Source: Streptomyces macrolidinus (lineage in GTDB: Bacteria > Actinomycetota > Actinomycetes > Streptomycetales > Streptomycetaceae). From it: a DNA stretch of 64,000 nt. Shown here in pieces: positions 1 to 10,565 of the stretch. Location: assembly GCF_023887685.1 (NCBI RefSeq), contig NZ_JAMWMR010000005.1, positions 248,001-312,000 of the forward strand. Reading direction: 5' to 3'. How positions within the stretch are numbered: position 1 is the stretch's first letter; every line of letters starts with the position of its first letter. The notes beneath the pieces are model-generated. The model was not told the origin of the DNA. It did not search any database and was given only the letters and a program-made list of their open reading frames with translations. The translations under genes and the position numbers were made by a program.

Positions 1-1134
1 GTTCTCGTGGACGTAGTCGGCGGTGAGGTCGTTGGTCCAGATGGTGGCGGTCGCGGAGCCCGCGGCCAGGTCTGCGACGATGTGGACCTCGCGGTAGCGC
101 ATGTCGACCAGGTCGCGGTCCTCGCCGACCCCGCCGTTCTTGCAGACCCAGACGCCGTTGATGGCGACGTTGAGCTGGTCCGGGTCGAAGGCCGCCTTCG
201 TGGTGCCGATGGCGGACAGGACACGGCCCCAGTTGGGGTCCTCACCGTGTATGGCGCACTTGAGGAGGTTGTTACGGGCGATGACGCGGCCCACCTCGAC
301 GGCGTCGGCCTCGGTCGCCGCGTTGATCACCTCGACCTTGATGTCCTTGCTCGCGCCCTCGGCGTCCCCGATGAGCTGCCGGGCCAGATCGGCGCACACG
401 GCCCGTACGGCCTCGGCGAAGTCCTCGGTGTCGGGGGTGATCCCGGCGGCACCCGACGCCAGCAGCAGCACGGTGTCGTTGGTGGACATGCAGCCGTCGG
501 AGTCGACGCGGTCGAAGGTGACCCGGGTGGCGGAGCGCAGGGCCGCCTGAAGCGTCGCGCTGTCGACGTCGGCGTCGGTGGTGAGCACGACGAGCATCGT
601 GGCGAGGCCCGGTGCGAGCATGCCCGCGCCCTTGGCCATCCCGCCGACGGTCCAGCCGTCCTTCGTGACGACGGACGTCTTGTGGACGGTGTCGGTGGTC
701 TTGATGGCGATGGCCGCCTTCTCGCCGCCGTGCTCGCTCAGCGCGGCGGCTGCCGTCCCGACGCCCGCGAGCACCTTGTCCATCGGGAGAAGCTCACCGA
801 TGAGCCCGGTGGAGCAGACGGCGACCTCGCCCGCGCCGACCCCCAGCACCGCCGCGGCCTTCTCGGCGGTGGCGTGGGTGTCCTGGAAGCCCTGGGGTCC
901 GGTGCAGGCGTTCGCGCCACCGGAGTTGAGGACGACGGCGGAGAGCTGCCCGCTCTTGAGGACCTGCTCGGACCACAGCACCGGGGCTGCCTTCACACGG
1001 TTGGAGGTGAAGACGCCCGCGGCGGCTCGGCGGGGCCCGTTGTTGACCACGAGGGCGAGGTCCGGGGTACCGCTCTTCTTGATCCCGGCGGCGATACCCG
1101 CCGCCGTGAACCCCTGTGCTGCCGTGACACTCAC
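1..1134 (-). CDS. argJ: Glutamate N-acetyltransferase / amino-acid acetyltransferase ArgJ (3' end cut by window edge)
   Basis: Bifunctional ornithine acetyltransferase of arginine biosynthesis: it moves acetyl groups from N-acetylornithine to glutamate. About 378 codons are present and the C-terminus lies beyond base 1. The ORF begins at a GTG preceded by AAGGAG. Around residue 180 it has the segment GMLAPGLATML, which contains the Ala-Thr autocleavage site where the precursor splits into alpha and beta chains and Thr becomes the nucleophile. The GGANACTGP segment is also typical of ArgJ. It follows argC by 121 bp on the same strand, so the two are probably one arg operon continuing out of the window. 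Confidence 0.95.
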   Translation of the reverse strand, partial: MSVTAAQGFTAAGIAAGIKKSGTPDLALVVNNGPRRAAAGVFTSNRVKAAPVLWSEQVLKSGQLSAVVLNSGGANACTGPQGFQDTHATAEKAAAVLGVGAGEVAVCSTGLIGELLPMDKVLAGVGTAAAALSEHGGEKAAIAIKTTDTVHKTSVVTKDGWTVGGMAKGAGMLAPGLATMLVVLTTDADVDSATLQAALRSATRVTFDRVDSDGCMSTNDTVLLLASGAAGITPDTEDFAEAVRAVCADLARQLIGDAEGASKDIKVEVINAATEADAVEVGRVIARNNLLKCAIHGEDPNWGRVLSAIGTTKAAFDPDQLNVAINGVWVCKNGGVGEDRDLVDMRYREVHIVADLAAGSATATIWTNDLTADYVHEN

Positions 1135-1255
1135 TGCGTCTCCTTGGTGTTCTCTCCGCCCGCGCGGTGTCCTGGCGCGGTCTGCTCTCCCGGTGCCGGG
1201 GCGGCCCGGAAGGTGCTCTCGGTCGTCTGCGGCCGGGTGGTCGCACGCGCGCGTG

Positions 1256-2374
<1,119 letters not shown>

Positions 2375-2571
2375 TCACGATGCCCAACGAGAACTGCCGA
2401 CGCACGCTGCGGCGCGCCCGGAAGGGCGCGCGTACGGGCCTTTCGGCGAGGTGGCCTCCGGCCGGAGGGTCCGGCGCCCCGCGCCGCCCGGCGCACGGGA
2501 GGCGTCGACAAGGGGGCGGCGCGGAGGGGCTGCGCGCCGGGCGGCCGGTCAGGGGAGGCGAGGTGGGGTGA

Positions 2572-2590
2572 GGTGACTCAGGGAGTCACC
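2572..2590 (-). terminator. Hairpin downstream of GNAT gene
   Basis: GGTGACTC (2572-2579) pairs with GAGTCACC (2583-2590) across a 3-nt loop, 17 bp beyond the stop of the minus-strand acetyltransferase. No U-tract, as usual in Streptomyces. Confidence 0.6.
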
Positions 2591-2606
2591 GGGCGTATCG
2601 GCAGGC

Positions 2607-3071
2607 TTACGCGTCAGCCCGCTTCGGCTGGTCGAACCACAGCGCCATCCACTGGTCGGGCTTCTCCAGGGGCTCGAAGCCGAGCTTCGCGTAGACGCCG
2701 TGCGCGTCGTTCGTGGCCAGCAGGACGCGGCGGACTCCGAGCGCGGCGAGGTGGTCGCGGACCGCGCGGGTCAGCGCCGTGCCGACCCCCTTGCCCCGTA
2801 CCGAGCGGTCGACGTAGACGTCACAGAGCCAGGCGAACAGCTCCCCGTCGGTCACCACGCGCGCGTACCCCACCTGCTCGCCCGAACTCCGGTCGTACGC
2901 ACCGAAGTTGAGGGAGTTCGCGACCGCGCGCTCATGCTTGTCGCGGGGGCGGTCCAGCGCCCAGTACGCGTCGGTCGCGAGCCAGCGGTGGGTGCGGTCG
3001 ACGTCGATCCGGGCCGTGTCGGCGGAGAACTCGTAGCCGTCGGGGAAGCGGGGTGTGTCGGTGTCGGTCAT
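2607..3071 (-). CDS. GNAT-family N-acetyltransferase
   Basis: 154-residue single-domain GNAT protein. The acetyl-CoA binding loop is visible as VRGKGVGTAL (pattern R/Q-x-x-G-x-G/A), preceded by the beta-strand LCDVYVDRS and followed by VLLATNDAHGVYAKLGFEPL, the usual C-terminal strand with a Y-x-K-x-G-F motif. The start MTDTDTPRFPDGYEF (ATG at 3071) gives a normal-length protein. Substrate unknown. It lies 68 bp downstream of the MocR regulator on the same strand and may be cotranscribed. Confidence 0.85.
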   Translation of the reverse strand: MTDTDTPRFPDGYEFSADTARIDVDRTHRWLATDAYWALDRPRDKHERAVANSLNFGAYDRSSGEQVGYARVVTDGELFAWLCDVYVDRSVRGKGVGTALTRAVRDHLAALGVRRVLLATNDAHGVYAKLGFEPLEKPDQWMALWFDQPKRADA

Positions 3072-3139
3072 GACGGGAGACTTCCAGGCCGGGGACCGAG
3101 CTGTCGAGGGTTTCGGAGCCAGGCCCGCGCACGGCCGGC

Positions 3140-4580
3140 TCACCGAGGACGCGACAGCTCGTCCACGGCGGTGCGCAGCCTGCGTACGCCCTCCATGATC
3201 TCCTCGGCCCCCGCGACGGCGGCGAAGCTCAGGCGCACCTGGGCGGCGGGCGGTTCGGCGCTGAAGTAGGGCCTGCCGGGGGCGACGGCCACGCCCGCGC
3301 GCAGGGCACCCGCGACGAAGACGGACTCGTCGCAGCCCTCGGGCAGGCGCACCCACAGGTGGTGGCCGCCGTACGGGACGTGCGGCAGGGCGAGTTCGGG
3401 CAGACGCAGCCGCAGGGCCGCGGTCATCGTGTCGCGGCGGTGCCGCAACTCGGCAGCCACGGCGCGCAGATGACGCGGCCAGGCAGGCGAGCCGACGAGT
3501 TCCAGCGCGGCCTCCTGCACGGGGCGGGGCACGAAGAACGTGTCGACGATCTGGATGGCCCGCAGCCGCTCCAGCACCGGCCCGCGGGCGGCCAGCGCAC
3601 CGACCCGGAAGCTGGGCGAGGTCGCCTTGGTGAGCGAGCAGACATGCACGACGACGCCGTCGGGATCCTCGGCGGCGAGCGGAGCGGGCAGCGGCCCGGC
3701 GTCCTCGTGGGCCAGTCGCCGCGCGAAGTCGTCCTCTATCACGAAGGCCCCGGCGTCCCGTGCGATCCGCAGCACCTCGCGTCGCCGCTCGGGCGCGAGG
3801 ACGGTACCGGTCGGGTTCTGGAACAGCGGCTGACAGACGAACACGCGGGCACCGGTCGCCCGGAACGCGTCGGCGAGCAGCGACGGCTTCACCCCGTCCG
3901 CGTCGACCGGCACCGGCACCGGCCTGAGGCCCGCCGCGCGGGCGATCGCCAGCATGCCGGGGTAGCCGGGCGACTCGACCAGGACCGGGGCGCCCGGAGG
4001 CGCCAGGGCCCGCAGCGCGATGGTCAGCGCGGACTGACCGGCGGCCGTGATCAGCACGTCGGACGCGGCGATCGCGCCGCCGATGCCCCGCGCGAACCAC
4101 GCGCGCAGCTCGGTGATCCCCTCCACGGGCGGCTTCGCCCAGACACCGGGGCGGCGCCCCGCTCGCGCCAGCGCGGCCCCCATCGCGCGCTCGGGCTGCA
4201 GCGACGGGTGCAGATAGCCGCCGTTGAACTCGACGACCTCGGCGGGCGGCGCGGCCAGGGAGGCCAGCACACCGGAGGCGTCGACGGTACGCGGCACGAG
4301 TTCGACGGAGGCGTCCGCGCTGAGCGCGACCTCCTGCCAGGCGGTGTCCCCCGCCGCCGGGGTCACAGCGCGCGGCTCGGCGCGGAACGCCCCGGCCCCC
4401 GGCCGGGTGACCACGAGCCCCTCCGCGGCCAACTGCGCCAGCGCCCGCGACACGGTCACCGGGCTCACCCGGAACCGCTCGACAAGCACACGACTGGACG
4501 GCAGCTTCTCACCGGGAGAATAGCGGTTCAGCTCCAATCGCAGCCTCTGTGCGAGGTTCACGACACTGCTACGCTCTTGC

Positions 4581-4582
<2 letters not shown>
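3140..4582 (-). CDS. MocR/GabR-type transcriptional regulator (GntR HTH fused to aminotransferase-like domain)
   Basis: 480 residues. Residues 1-75 form a GntR winged helix (LPSSRVLVERFRVSPVTVSRAL). The remainder is a class I aminotransferase-like PLP domain with the motifs ESPGYPG and QNPTGTVL, and the SLTKATSPS segment carrying the presumed PLP lysine. MocR proteins use PLP or amino acid-PLP adducts as effector and usually control a divergent gene. The ATG at 4582 overlaps the ATG of the divergent exporter gene at 4581. The target is inferred to be that exporter and the regulator itself. Confidence 0.9.
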
Positions 4583-5576
<994 letters not shown>

Positions 5577-5674
5577 CCCGGGGCGAGGCGCACGGGCCGG
5601 GTCGACCGGCGCCCCGGCCGCAGGCTCGTGGCCACGGACCGATACTCCCGTAACGGACGAGGAGGCGCCTGAAG

Positions 5675-5881
5675 ATGCGCGCAACTGTGGGCGACAAGCT
5701 GGTACAGCACGGCAGGGTCGTCGGCCAGCACGACAAGGTCGCCGAGATCGTCGAGGTGATGGGTACAGAGGGCACGCCTCCGTACCGCGTCCGCTTCCAG
5801 GACGGACACGAGGCGGTGTGCTCTCCGGGCCCCGACTCCGAGATCCGTCACCAGGAGGCCTCCCGGCACGCCCGGCAGTAG
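5675..5881 (+). CDS. DUF1918 domain protein
   Basis: 68-residue protein, almost entirely the DUF1918 fold: MRATVGDKLVQHGRVVG at the start, then VRFQDGHEAVCSPGPDS. Such small SH3-like proteins are widespread in actinobacteria and their role is not established. An AGGAGGCG ribosome site precedes the ATG. It stands alone between the DMT gene and a convergent glycosidase-like gene. Confidence 0.9.
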   Translation: MRATVGDKLVQHGRVVGQHDKVAEIVEVMGTEGTPPYRVRFQDGHEAVCSPGPDSEIRHQEASRHARQ

Positions 5882-5910
5882 AGCGTTCGCCGGCAGAGCG
5901 GTCGGCGCGC

Positions 5911-7164
5911 TCAGCGCGGCGGGTCCACCGGCCACGGGTAGTGGTCGGCGACCACGCGTGTCATCGCGCCGGCCGGGTCCGCCGCGACCTCCTTGGCGGC
6001 GAAGAAGACATGCCCGCGCGCCTGCGGACAGGACGCGGCGAGGGCGAGATGCCGGGACAGCTCCGCCGGGTCCCGCCAGGCGGCGGGCTGCGCCGGGTCA
6101 CCGGCCTTGTACAACGCCTCCCCCAGATAGAGCCGCACCGCGGTGCCCTCGGTGACCTGGGCCCACCAGTCCACCAGCTCGGCGTAGTCCGCCGCCGCGA
6201 AGCCGATGTTCCAGTAGAGCTGCGGGCAGATGTAGTCCAGCCACCCGGCCCTGACCCAGCCACGCGTGTCCGCGTACAGGTCGTCGTAGGTCTGCACCCC
6301 GGCGCGGGTGGCCGAACCGCGGGAGTCCTTCGCGGCGTTGCGCCACACCCCGAAGGGGCTGACCCCGAAACGGGCCTCGGGCCGCACCCGCCGGACCTGC
6401 GCCCCGGTCTCCCGGATCAGCAGGTCGATGTTGTGGCGGCGCCAGGCGGCCCGGTCCCGGAAGCCGCCGCCGTGGGCCGCGTACGTCTTGACGTCGTCGA
6501 AGGTGTGGCCCTTGACGGGATACGGATAGAAGTAGTCGTCGAAGTGGACACCGTCGACGGGGTAGCGGCGTACGGCGTCGAGGATCGCCTTCTCGACGAA
6601 GGCCCTCACCTGCGGCAGCCCCGGGTCGTAGTACAGCTTGCCGCCGTAGGGCACGACCCAGTCGGGGTGCTTGCGGGCGGGATGCGCGACGGTGAGCCGC
6701 TTCCGGTCGGTGTGGTTCGCGACGCGGAACGGGTTGAACCAGGCGTGCAGTTCGAGCCCGCGCGCGTGCGCCTCCTCCACGGCGGTGCCGAGCGGGTCCC
6801 AGCCGGGGTTCTTGCCCTGGGTGCCGGTCAGACAGTGCGACCACGGCTCGTACGGCGAGGGCCACAGCGCGTCGGCCGTGGGACGGACCTGGAGGAACAC
6901 GGTGTTGAGCCGGCGTCTGACCGCCATGTCGAGATGGGCGCGCAACTCGGCGCGCTGCGCGGAGGCCGTGAGGCCGGGGCGGGAGGGCCAGTCGCGGTTG
7001 GCCACGGTCGCCAGCCACATGCCCCGCATCTCCTCGGTCCCGTCCTCCCGTTCCCCCTCCCCGCTCTCTCCCCTCCACTCCTCGTGGCGACGGGGGGCCG
7101 CCGCCCCCGCCGTGAGCAACGACAGCCCGGCGACCGTGAACGCGCGACGCGACAAGGGCCCCAT
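5911..7164 (-). CDS. Tat-exported glycosyl-hydrolase-like protein (GHL10/DUF187 family)
   Basis: 417 residues. The N-terminus MGPLSRRAFTVAGLSLL carries a clear twin-arginine motif (SRRAF) plus hydrophobic core, so the protein should be exported folded by the Tat system; tatA and tatC lie later in this window. The mature part is the GHL10 TIM-barrel family, with MRGMWLATVANRDWP, LQVRPTADALWPS and HFDDYFYPYP, the last with acidic residues likely in the active site. Probable extracellular carbohydrate hydrolase of unknown substrate. Start at 7164 chosen because it gives the Tat signal at once and has GGGAG upstream; an in-frame ATG at 7210 would put extra residues before it. Confidence 0.85.
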   Translation of the reverse strand: MGPLSRRAFTVAGLSLLTAGAAAPRRHEEWRGESGEGEREDGTEEMRGMWLATVANRDWPSRPGLTASAQRAELRAHLDMAVRRRLNTVFLQVRPTADALWPSPYEPWSHCLTGTQGKNPGWDPLGTAVEEAHARGLELHAWFNPFRVANHTDRKRLTVAHPARKHPDWVVPYGGKLYYDPGLPQVRAFVEKAILDAVRRYPVDGVHFDDYFYPYPVKGHTFDDVKTYAAHGGGFRDRAAWRRHNIDLLIRETGAQVRRVRPEARFGVSPFGVWRNAAKDSRGSATRAGVQTYDDLYADTRGWVRAGWLDYICPQLYWNIGFAAADYAELVDWWAQVTEGTAVRLYLGEALYKAGDPAQPAAWRDPAELSRHLALAASCPQARGHVFFAAKEVAADPAGAMTRVVADHYPWPVDPPR

Positions 7165-7333
7165 CCACCACTCCCTACACTCCGGATCCGATCCCTCACG
7201 GATCGTCATTGGGCCCAAGGATGCACCCCACCCGAACGATCGATCATCGATACTTGGAGGTAACGTGCACGATCGGAGCAGGCGCCGCACCCCGGAGGTC
7301 CTGCCACAGCCGTAGATCAGCGAAAGGGACGAT

Positions 7334-8194
7334 GTGACCGACATCGAGCGCGTCGGAGTGGTGGGCTGCGGCCAGATGGGAGCGGGCATCGCGGAGGTGT
7401 GCGCCCGCGCCGGACTGGACGTGGTGGTCGCCGAGACCACCGGCGAAGCCCTGGAGATCGGCCGTACCCGGCTGTTCAACTCCCTGTCCAAGGCGGCCGA
7501 ACGCGGCAAGATCTCCGAGGAGGAGCGTCAGGCCACGCAGGACCGGCTGCGCTTCACCACCGACCTCGGCGAGTTCGCGGACCGTGACCTGGTCATCGAG
7601 GCCGTCGTGGAGAACGAGCAGGTGAAGACGGAGATCTTCCAGGTCCTCGACCAGGTGGTGACCCGCCCGGACGCCATCCTCGCGTCCAACACCTCCTCCA
7701 TCCCGCTGGTCAAGCTCGCCGTCGCCACCTCGCGCCCGGACCACGTGGTCGGCATCCACTTCTTCAACCCGGCCCCCGTGCAGAAGCTCGTCGAGCTGAT
7801 CCCGGCGCTCACCACCTCCGAAGGCACCCTGAGCCGCGCCCAGTTGTTCGCCGAGAAGACCCTCGGCAAGCACGCGATCCGCGCCCAGGACCGCTCGGGC
7901 TTCGTGGTCAACGCCCTGCTCGTGCCCTATCTCCTCTCCGCCATCCGGATGTTCGAGTCGGGCATCGCGGGCCGCGAGGACATCGACAACGGCATGGAAC
8001 TGGGCTGCGCCCACCCGATGGGCCCGCTGCGGCTCGCCGATCTGATCGGCCTGGACACCATCGTCTCCATCGCCAACTCCATGTACGAGGAGTACAAGGA
8101 GCCCCTGTACGCCGCTCCCCCGCTGCTGCAGCGCATGGTGGAAGCCGGGCGGCTCGGGCGCAAGTCGGGGTCGGGGTTCTACTCGTACGCCTGA
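7334..8194 (+). CDS. 3-hydroxybutyryl-CoA / 3-hydroxyacyl-CoA dehydrogenase
   Basis: 286-residue NAD(P)-dependent dehydrogenase. GVVGCGQMGAGIAEV near the N-terminus is the dinucleotide loop, SNTSS and HFFNPAPVQKLVE carry the catalytic histidine region, and the C-terminal helical dimerisation domain ends in GRKSGSGFYSY. Full length for the single-domain Hbd/FadB2 type. It interconverts acetoacetyl-CoA and 3-hydroxybutyryl-CoA in fatty-acid or butyryl-CoA metabolism. Start is GTG after AAAGGGA. It is monocistronic, followed by a strong hairpin. Confidence 0.93.
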   Translation: MTDIERVGVVGCGQMGAGIAEVCARAGLDVVVAETTGEALEIGRTRLFNSLSKAAERGKISEEERQATQDRLRFTTDLGEFADRDLVIEAVVENEQVKTEIFQVLDQVVTRPDAILASNTSSIPLVKLAVATSRPDHVVGIHFFNPAPVQKLVELIPALTTSEGTLSRAQLFAEKTLGKHAIRAQDRSGFVVNALLVPYLLSAIRMFESGIAGREDIDNGMELGCAHPMGPLRLADLIGLDTIVSIANSMYEEYKEPLYAAPPLLQRMVEAGRLGRKSGSGFYSYA

Positions 8195-8234
8195 CTGGCA
8201 CTCCGTACACCTGACAGCACTCCGTACGCCTGAC
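8181..8234 (+). repeat. Three imperfect ~19-bp direct repeats spanning a stop codon
   Basis: The last codons and stop of the dehydrogenase (ACTCGTACGCCTGAC, 8181-8195) are followed by two near copies, ACTCCGTACACCTGAC (8200-8215) and ACTCCGTACGCCTGAC (8219-8234). This looks like local duplication of the gene end, possibly by slippage. Confidence 0.75.
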
Positions 8235-8250
8235 GGCGTTCAATGCCTCA

Positions 8251-8292
8251 ACTGCGGGCCCGAGACGGGAAGTTCCGTGTCGGGCCCGCAGT
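8251..8292 (+). terminator. Strong hairpin after the 3-hydroxyacyl-CoA dehydrogenase gene
   Basis: ACTGCGGGCCCGA (8251-8263) pairs perfectly with TCGGGCCCGCAGT (8280-8292); the interior CGG-GAAGTT-CCG can extend the stem. It lies between the end of the + gene and the end of the convergent membrane-protein gene, so it may serve both. Confidence 0.85.
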
Positions 8293-8335
8293 CTTCCGTG
8301 ACGGACGCAGAGAGCCTTCAGGTTCCCCGCATCTC

Positions 8336-9463
8336 TCAGGGCCGCCTCGGCCGCCGCCCTCTACGTCCGAACCCCTGCTGCGGGAGAGCGCTGCCGAGCA
8401 GCGGCCGGCGGGGAGGCTCCGGTACGTCCTCAAGGGGGAGGGAAATGCCTTGGTCCGGCGGCCACGGACGGCGCGGCAGCGCGGCCAGAGGGGCGAGGAC
8501 GGGATGCACCTGGCTGCTGACCACGCGTCGTACCGTCCTGAAGTTGCGCATCGGCTTCGCCATGACCTTGAACGGGTGTACCTGGGGGCGCCAGTTCGCG
8601 TCGAAGGTGATGAAAGCCCGGAGAGGCATCTCCCATTCCCGTCTGGACGCCCGGGGCTCTCGCGGACATTCGGGCAGGTCGGGCAGCGGTGCCCAGGCCT
8701 CACCGGACTCCGTGACCGTGCGCTCGGCATACCTCTGCCTGGCCGCCGCGCGGAACGCGTCGAACTCCTCCGTGCTGCAGCCGACCATCAGTACCAGCCG
8801 CTCGGGGGAGGTGGTACGCAGGGCCTCCGTGTATTCCCAGACCGTTCCGGGGCCCGGTGCCACGAACATCAGGACACCGTGCGCGCCCTGGATCAACTTG
8901 CTCACAGTGTGCTGCCAGTGATGCAGCGGAAGGTAACCGCGCTCCGCGCCCAACAGCGGCAACCGTTCACCGGGCCGGCCGATGGCCACCACCCTGCCAC
9001 AGCCGGTGAACTGCTTGATCAGGAATTCCTCCGAGGTGAGGCCCGGCACCTCGAGAACCCTGTTGCTCCACAAGCCCGGGGCCTCCGGCGGTGCCTGCGC
9101 GAGCTCGCGGTCCACGGCGAACGGCCGTAGATACAGCAGGTATTGCTCCCCGAGCAGGCCTTCCAACGGGTGAACCACCGGAGCGCGGTGGCGCTTACCC
9201 CACACCGTGGCTCTTCGGCCTGCCGAGTAGGCGCCCCAGCCGCCCAGAATGACTGCCCCGTAGATGATGACGCGCACGGCGAGGTGCAGTTGCGCAAGCT
9301 CAGGTGTCGGGTCGAGGAACATGCGTCGGGCAAGAACACCGCCGAACCCGGCAGCGAGGGCGAAGCCGGTCCAGCGCACGGTGCGTCCTGTCGCTTCCGC
9401 GGTGTACCCGCGAATCCGACGCTGCCGCACCGGGGGCGCGTGTTCCGGTGACTGATGAGGCAT
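8336..9463 (-). CDS. Membrane-anchored protein with LRPF domain (possibly TIR-like), paralog 1
   Basis: 375 residues, not a named family to me. Two hydrophobic helices (about residues 30-45 and 65-80) are followed by a cytosolic domain containing YLLYLRPF, CGRVVAIGRPGE, an LPLHHWQHTV-type segment, and APGPGTVWEYTEAL before a further strand LVLMVG. The alternating strands and helices and a conserved Glu in GTVWEY resemble a TIR or flavodoxin-like fold with a catalytic glutamate; this is my reading of the pattern, not a database result. GAGGAG precedes the ATG. It is divergent from the RipA-like gene, and a paralog with the same motifs lies at 10566-11567. Confidence 0.8.
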   Translation of the reverse strand: MPHQSPEHAPPVRQRRIRGYTAEATGRTVRWTGFALAAGFGGVLARRMFLDPTPELAQLHLAVRVIIYGAVILGGWGAYSAGRRATVWGKRHRAPVVHPLEGLLGEQYLLYLRPFAVDRELAQAPPEAPGLWSNRVLEVPGLTSEEFLIKQFTGCGRVVAIGRPGERLPLLGAERGYLPLHHWQHTVSKLIQGAHGVLMFVAPGPGTVWEYTEALRTTSPERLVLMVGCSTEEFDAFRAAARQRYAERTVTESGEAWAPLPDLPECPREPRASRREWEMPLRAFITFDANWRPQVHPFKVMAKPMRNFRTVRRVVSSQVHPVLAPLAALPRRPWPPDQGISLPLEDVPEPPRRPLLGSALPQQGFGRRGRRPRRP

Positions 9464-9679
9464 GCTGCTCCTCTACGCGGAAGCAAGAACCAGGTCGGGG
9501 CACGCTCGGAGGTTGCGCCGTCGTCGGCGAGGTGCGGGCTGCGGTCGGGGATGAACGGCCGGACTCGGGCCACGAGCTTGTCGAGGGTACCCGGGCTCAC
9601 CCTGGCCTGACGGGCTATCGGGACGCAATTGCCTCATCCGAATGTGGCAATACGGGCCACGTGTGACGGCCCGCACGTC
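9464..9679. other. Divergent intergenic region with inverted repeat and possible coding remnant
   Basis: 216 bp between the LRPF gene and the RipA-like gene. ATTGCC (9628-9633) and GGCAAT (9646-9651) form a spaced dyad that could be an operator. The minus strand from GTG 9600 to about 9470 reads an ORF with very high GC3, beginning VSPGTLDKLVARVRPFIPD, which runs out of frame into the LRPF gene; it could be a remnant of a lost gene. I do not recognise it. Confidence 0.4.
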
Positions 9680-10237
9680 ATGATGATGGTCATGATGCCT
9701 GAGCCACGCAGTGCCCGGGTGCCCGCCCCGGCCGCGGAGGGAACCGAAGGTTCGGCCAAGGACGTGGAGGGCTCCGCCCCCGCGGTGCCGGAGTTCTCGC
9801 CGTCGGTGCTGGAACTGTACAAACTGGCTGTGGAGATGGCCGACCGGGTCTCCGCGCGACGGGGCCTGGCCAACGCGTTCTTCCTGTCCGTGCAGACGGC
9901 CTTCGTCGGTGCGATCGGCATCTTCCTGACCGATCCCCAGCGGAAACCGTTGTGGACCGCGCCGGTCATCGCCCTGACGGGAGTCGCGATCTCGATGACC
10001 TGGTGGCTGCAACTGCGCAGCTATCGGGACCTCAACCGGGCGAAGTTCGAGGTCATCAACGCGATCGAGACACGACTCCCGGTCAAGATCTTCACTGACG
10101 AATGGCGGCTCCTGGTCCGGGCGCCCTCGGCCCGTTCACGGACCCGGTACATCGAACTGGGTTTCAGTGAACGGATGATCCCGTGGGTCTTCGCTCTGTT
10201 GCACGGGCTGCTGTGTCTGGGCAGGCTGCTCGCATGA
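9680..10237 (+). CDS. RipA-family-like small integral membrane protein
   Basis: About 185 residues depending on start; ATG triplets at 9680, 9683, 9686, 9692 and 9695 are all in frame, so the start is uncertain. After a polar N-terminus comes LYKLAVEMADRVSARRG, then two membrane helices (AFFLSVQTAFVGAIGIFL and VIALTGVAISMTWWLQL), a cytosolic part SYRDLNRAKFEVINAIE...FTDEW, and a C-terminal hydrophobic stretch (WVFALLHGLLCLGRLL). The N-A-K-F/E-x-x-LP/EW pattern matches what I know of RipA-type octameric membrane proteins. Function in Streptomyces unknown. It overlaps the next gene by 4 bp (ATGA), indicating translational coupling. Confidence 0.7.
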   Translation: MMMVMMPEPRSARVPAPAAEGTEGSAKDVEGSAPAVPEFSPSVLELYKLAVEMADRVSARRGLANAFFLSVQTAFVGAIGIFLTDPQRKPLWTAPVIALTGVAISMTWWLQLRSYRDLNRAKFEVINAIETRLPVKIFTDEWRLLVRAPSARSRTRYIELGFSERMIPWVFALLHGLLCLGRLLA

Positions 10238-10536
10238 CCTATCTGCGTGACGACGCCCGGCTCATCAGATCCCATCTGCCCACGTACGCCTGCCCACCGG
10301 AGGACGCGGACGCCCTGTTCCTCCTGTACGCCGTCCTCATGCGGGTCAAAGGGGTGCAGGTCACGGAGACCGATGTGCACGACGCCTGGGCGGCCTGGAT
10401 GGAGACCAGGAATCCGCGTCATCCGGCCCTGGTTCCGTTCGAGTTGCTGGACGAGCCCACGCAGCGTGCGGACATGCCGTATGTCCAGGCCATCCGGTCT
10501 GCGGCGCGTGCCCGCGGCACACACCGGGCGCCGTGA
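10234..10536 (+). CDS. Small cytosolic protein, DUF7701-like
   Basis: 100 residues beginning MTYLRDDARLIRSHLP, with FLLYAVLMRVKG, VTETDVHDAWAAWME and a C-terminal PYVQAIRSAAR. No membrane segment. The pattern matches the actinobacterial DUF7701 family as I recall it; no function is known. Its start overlaps the stop of the RipA-like gene by 4 bp, so the pair should be made together. Its stop is 29 bp from the convergent stop of the second LRPF protein gene. Confidence 0.75.
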   Translation: MTYLRDDARLIRSHLPTYACPPEDADALFLLYAVLMRVKGVQVTETDVHDAWAAWMETRNPRHPALVPFELLDEPTQRADMPYVQAIRSAARARGTHRAP

Positions 10537-10565
10537 CCCGGCTCCGGCTTCGGGGACAGATCCGT

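Noticed and set aside
9473..10012. A minus-strand ORF covering the RipA-like gene
   Set aside because: The + strand has membrane helices and ATGA coupling to the next gene; the minus frame is Gln/Arg/His-rich without features.
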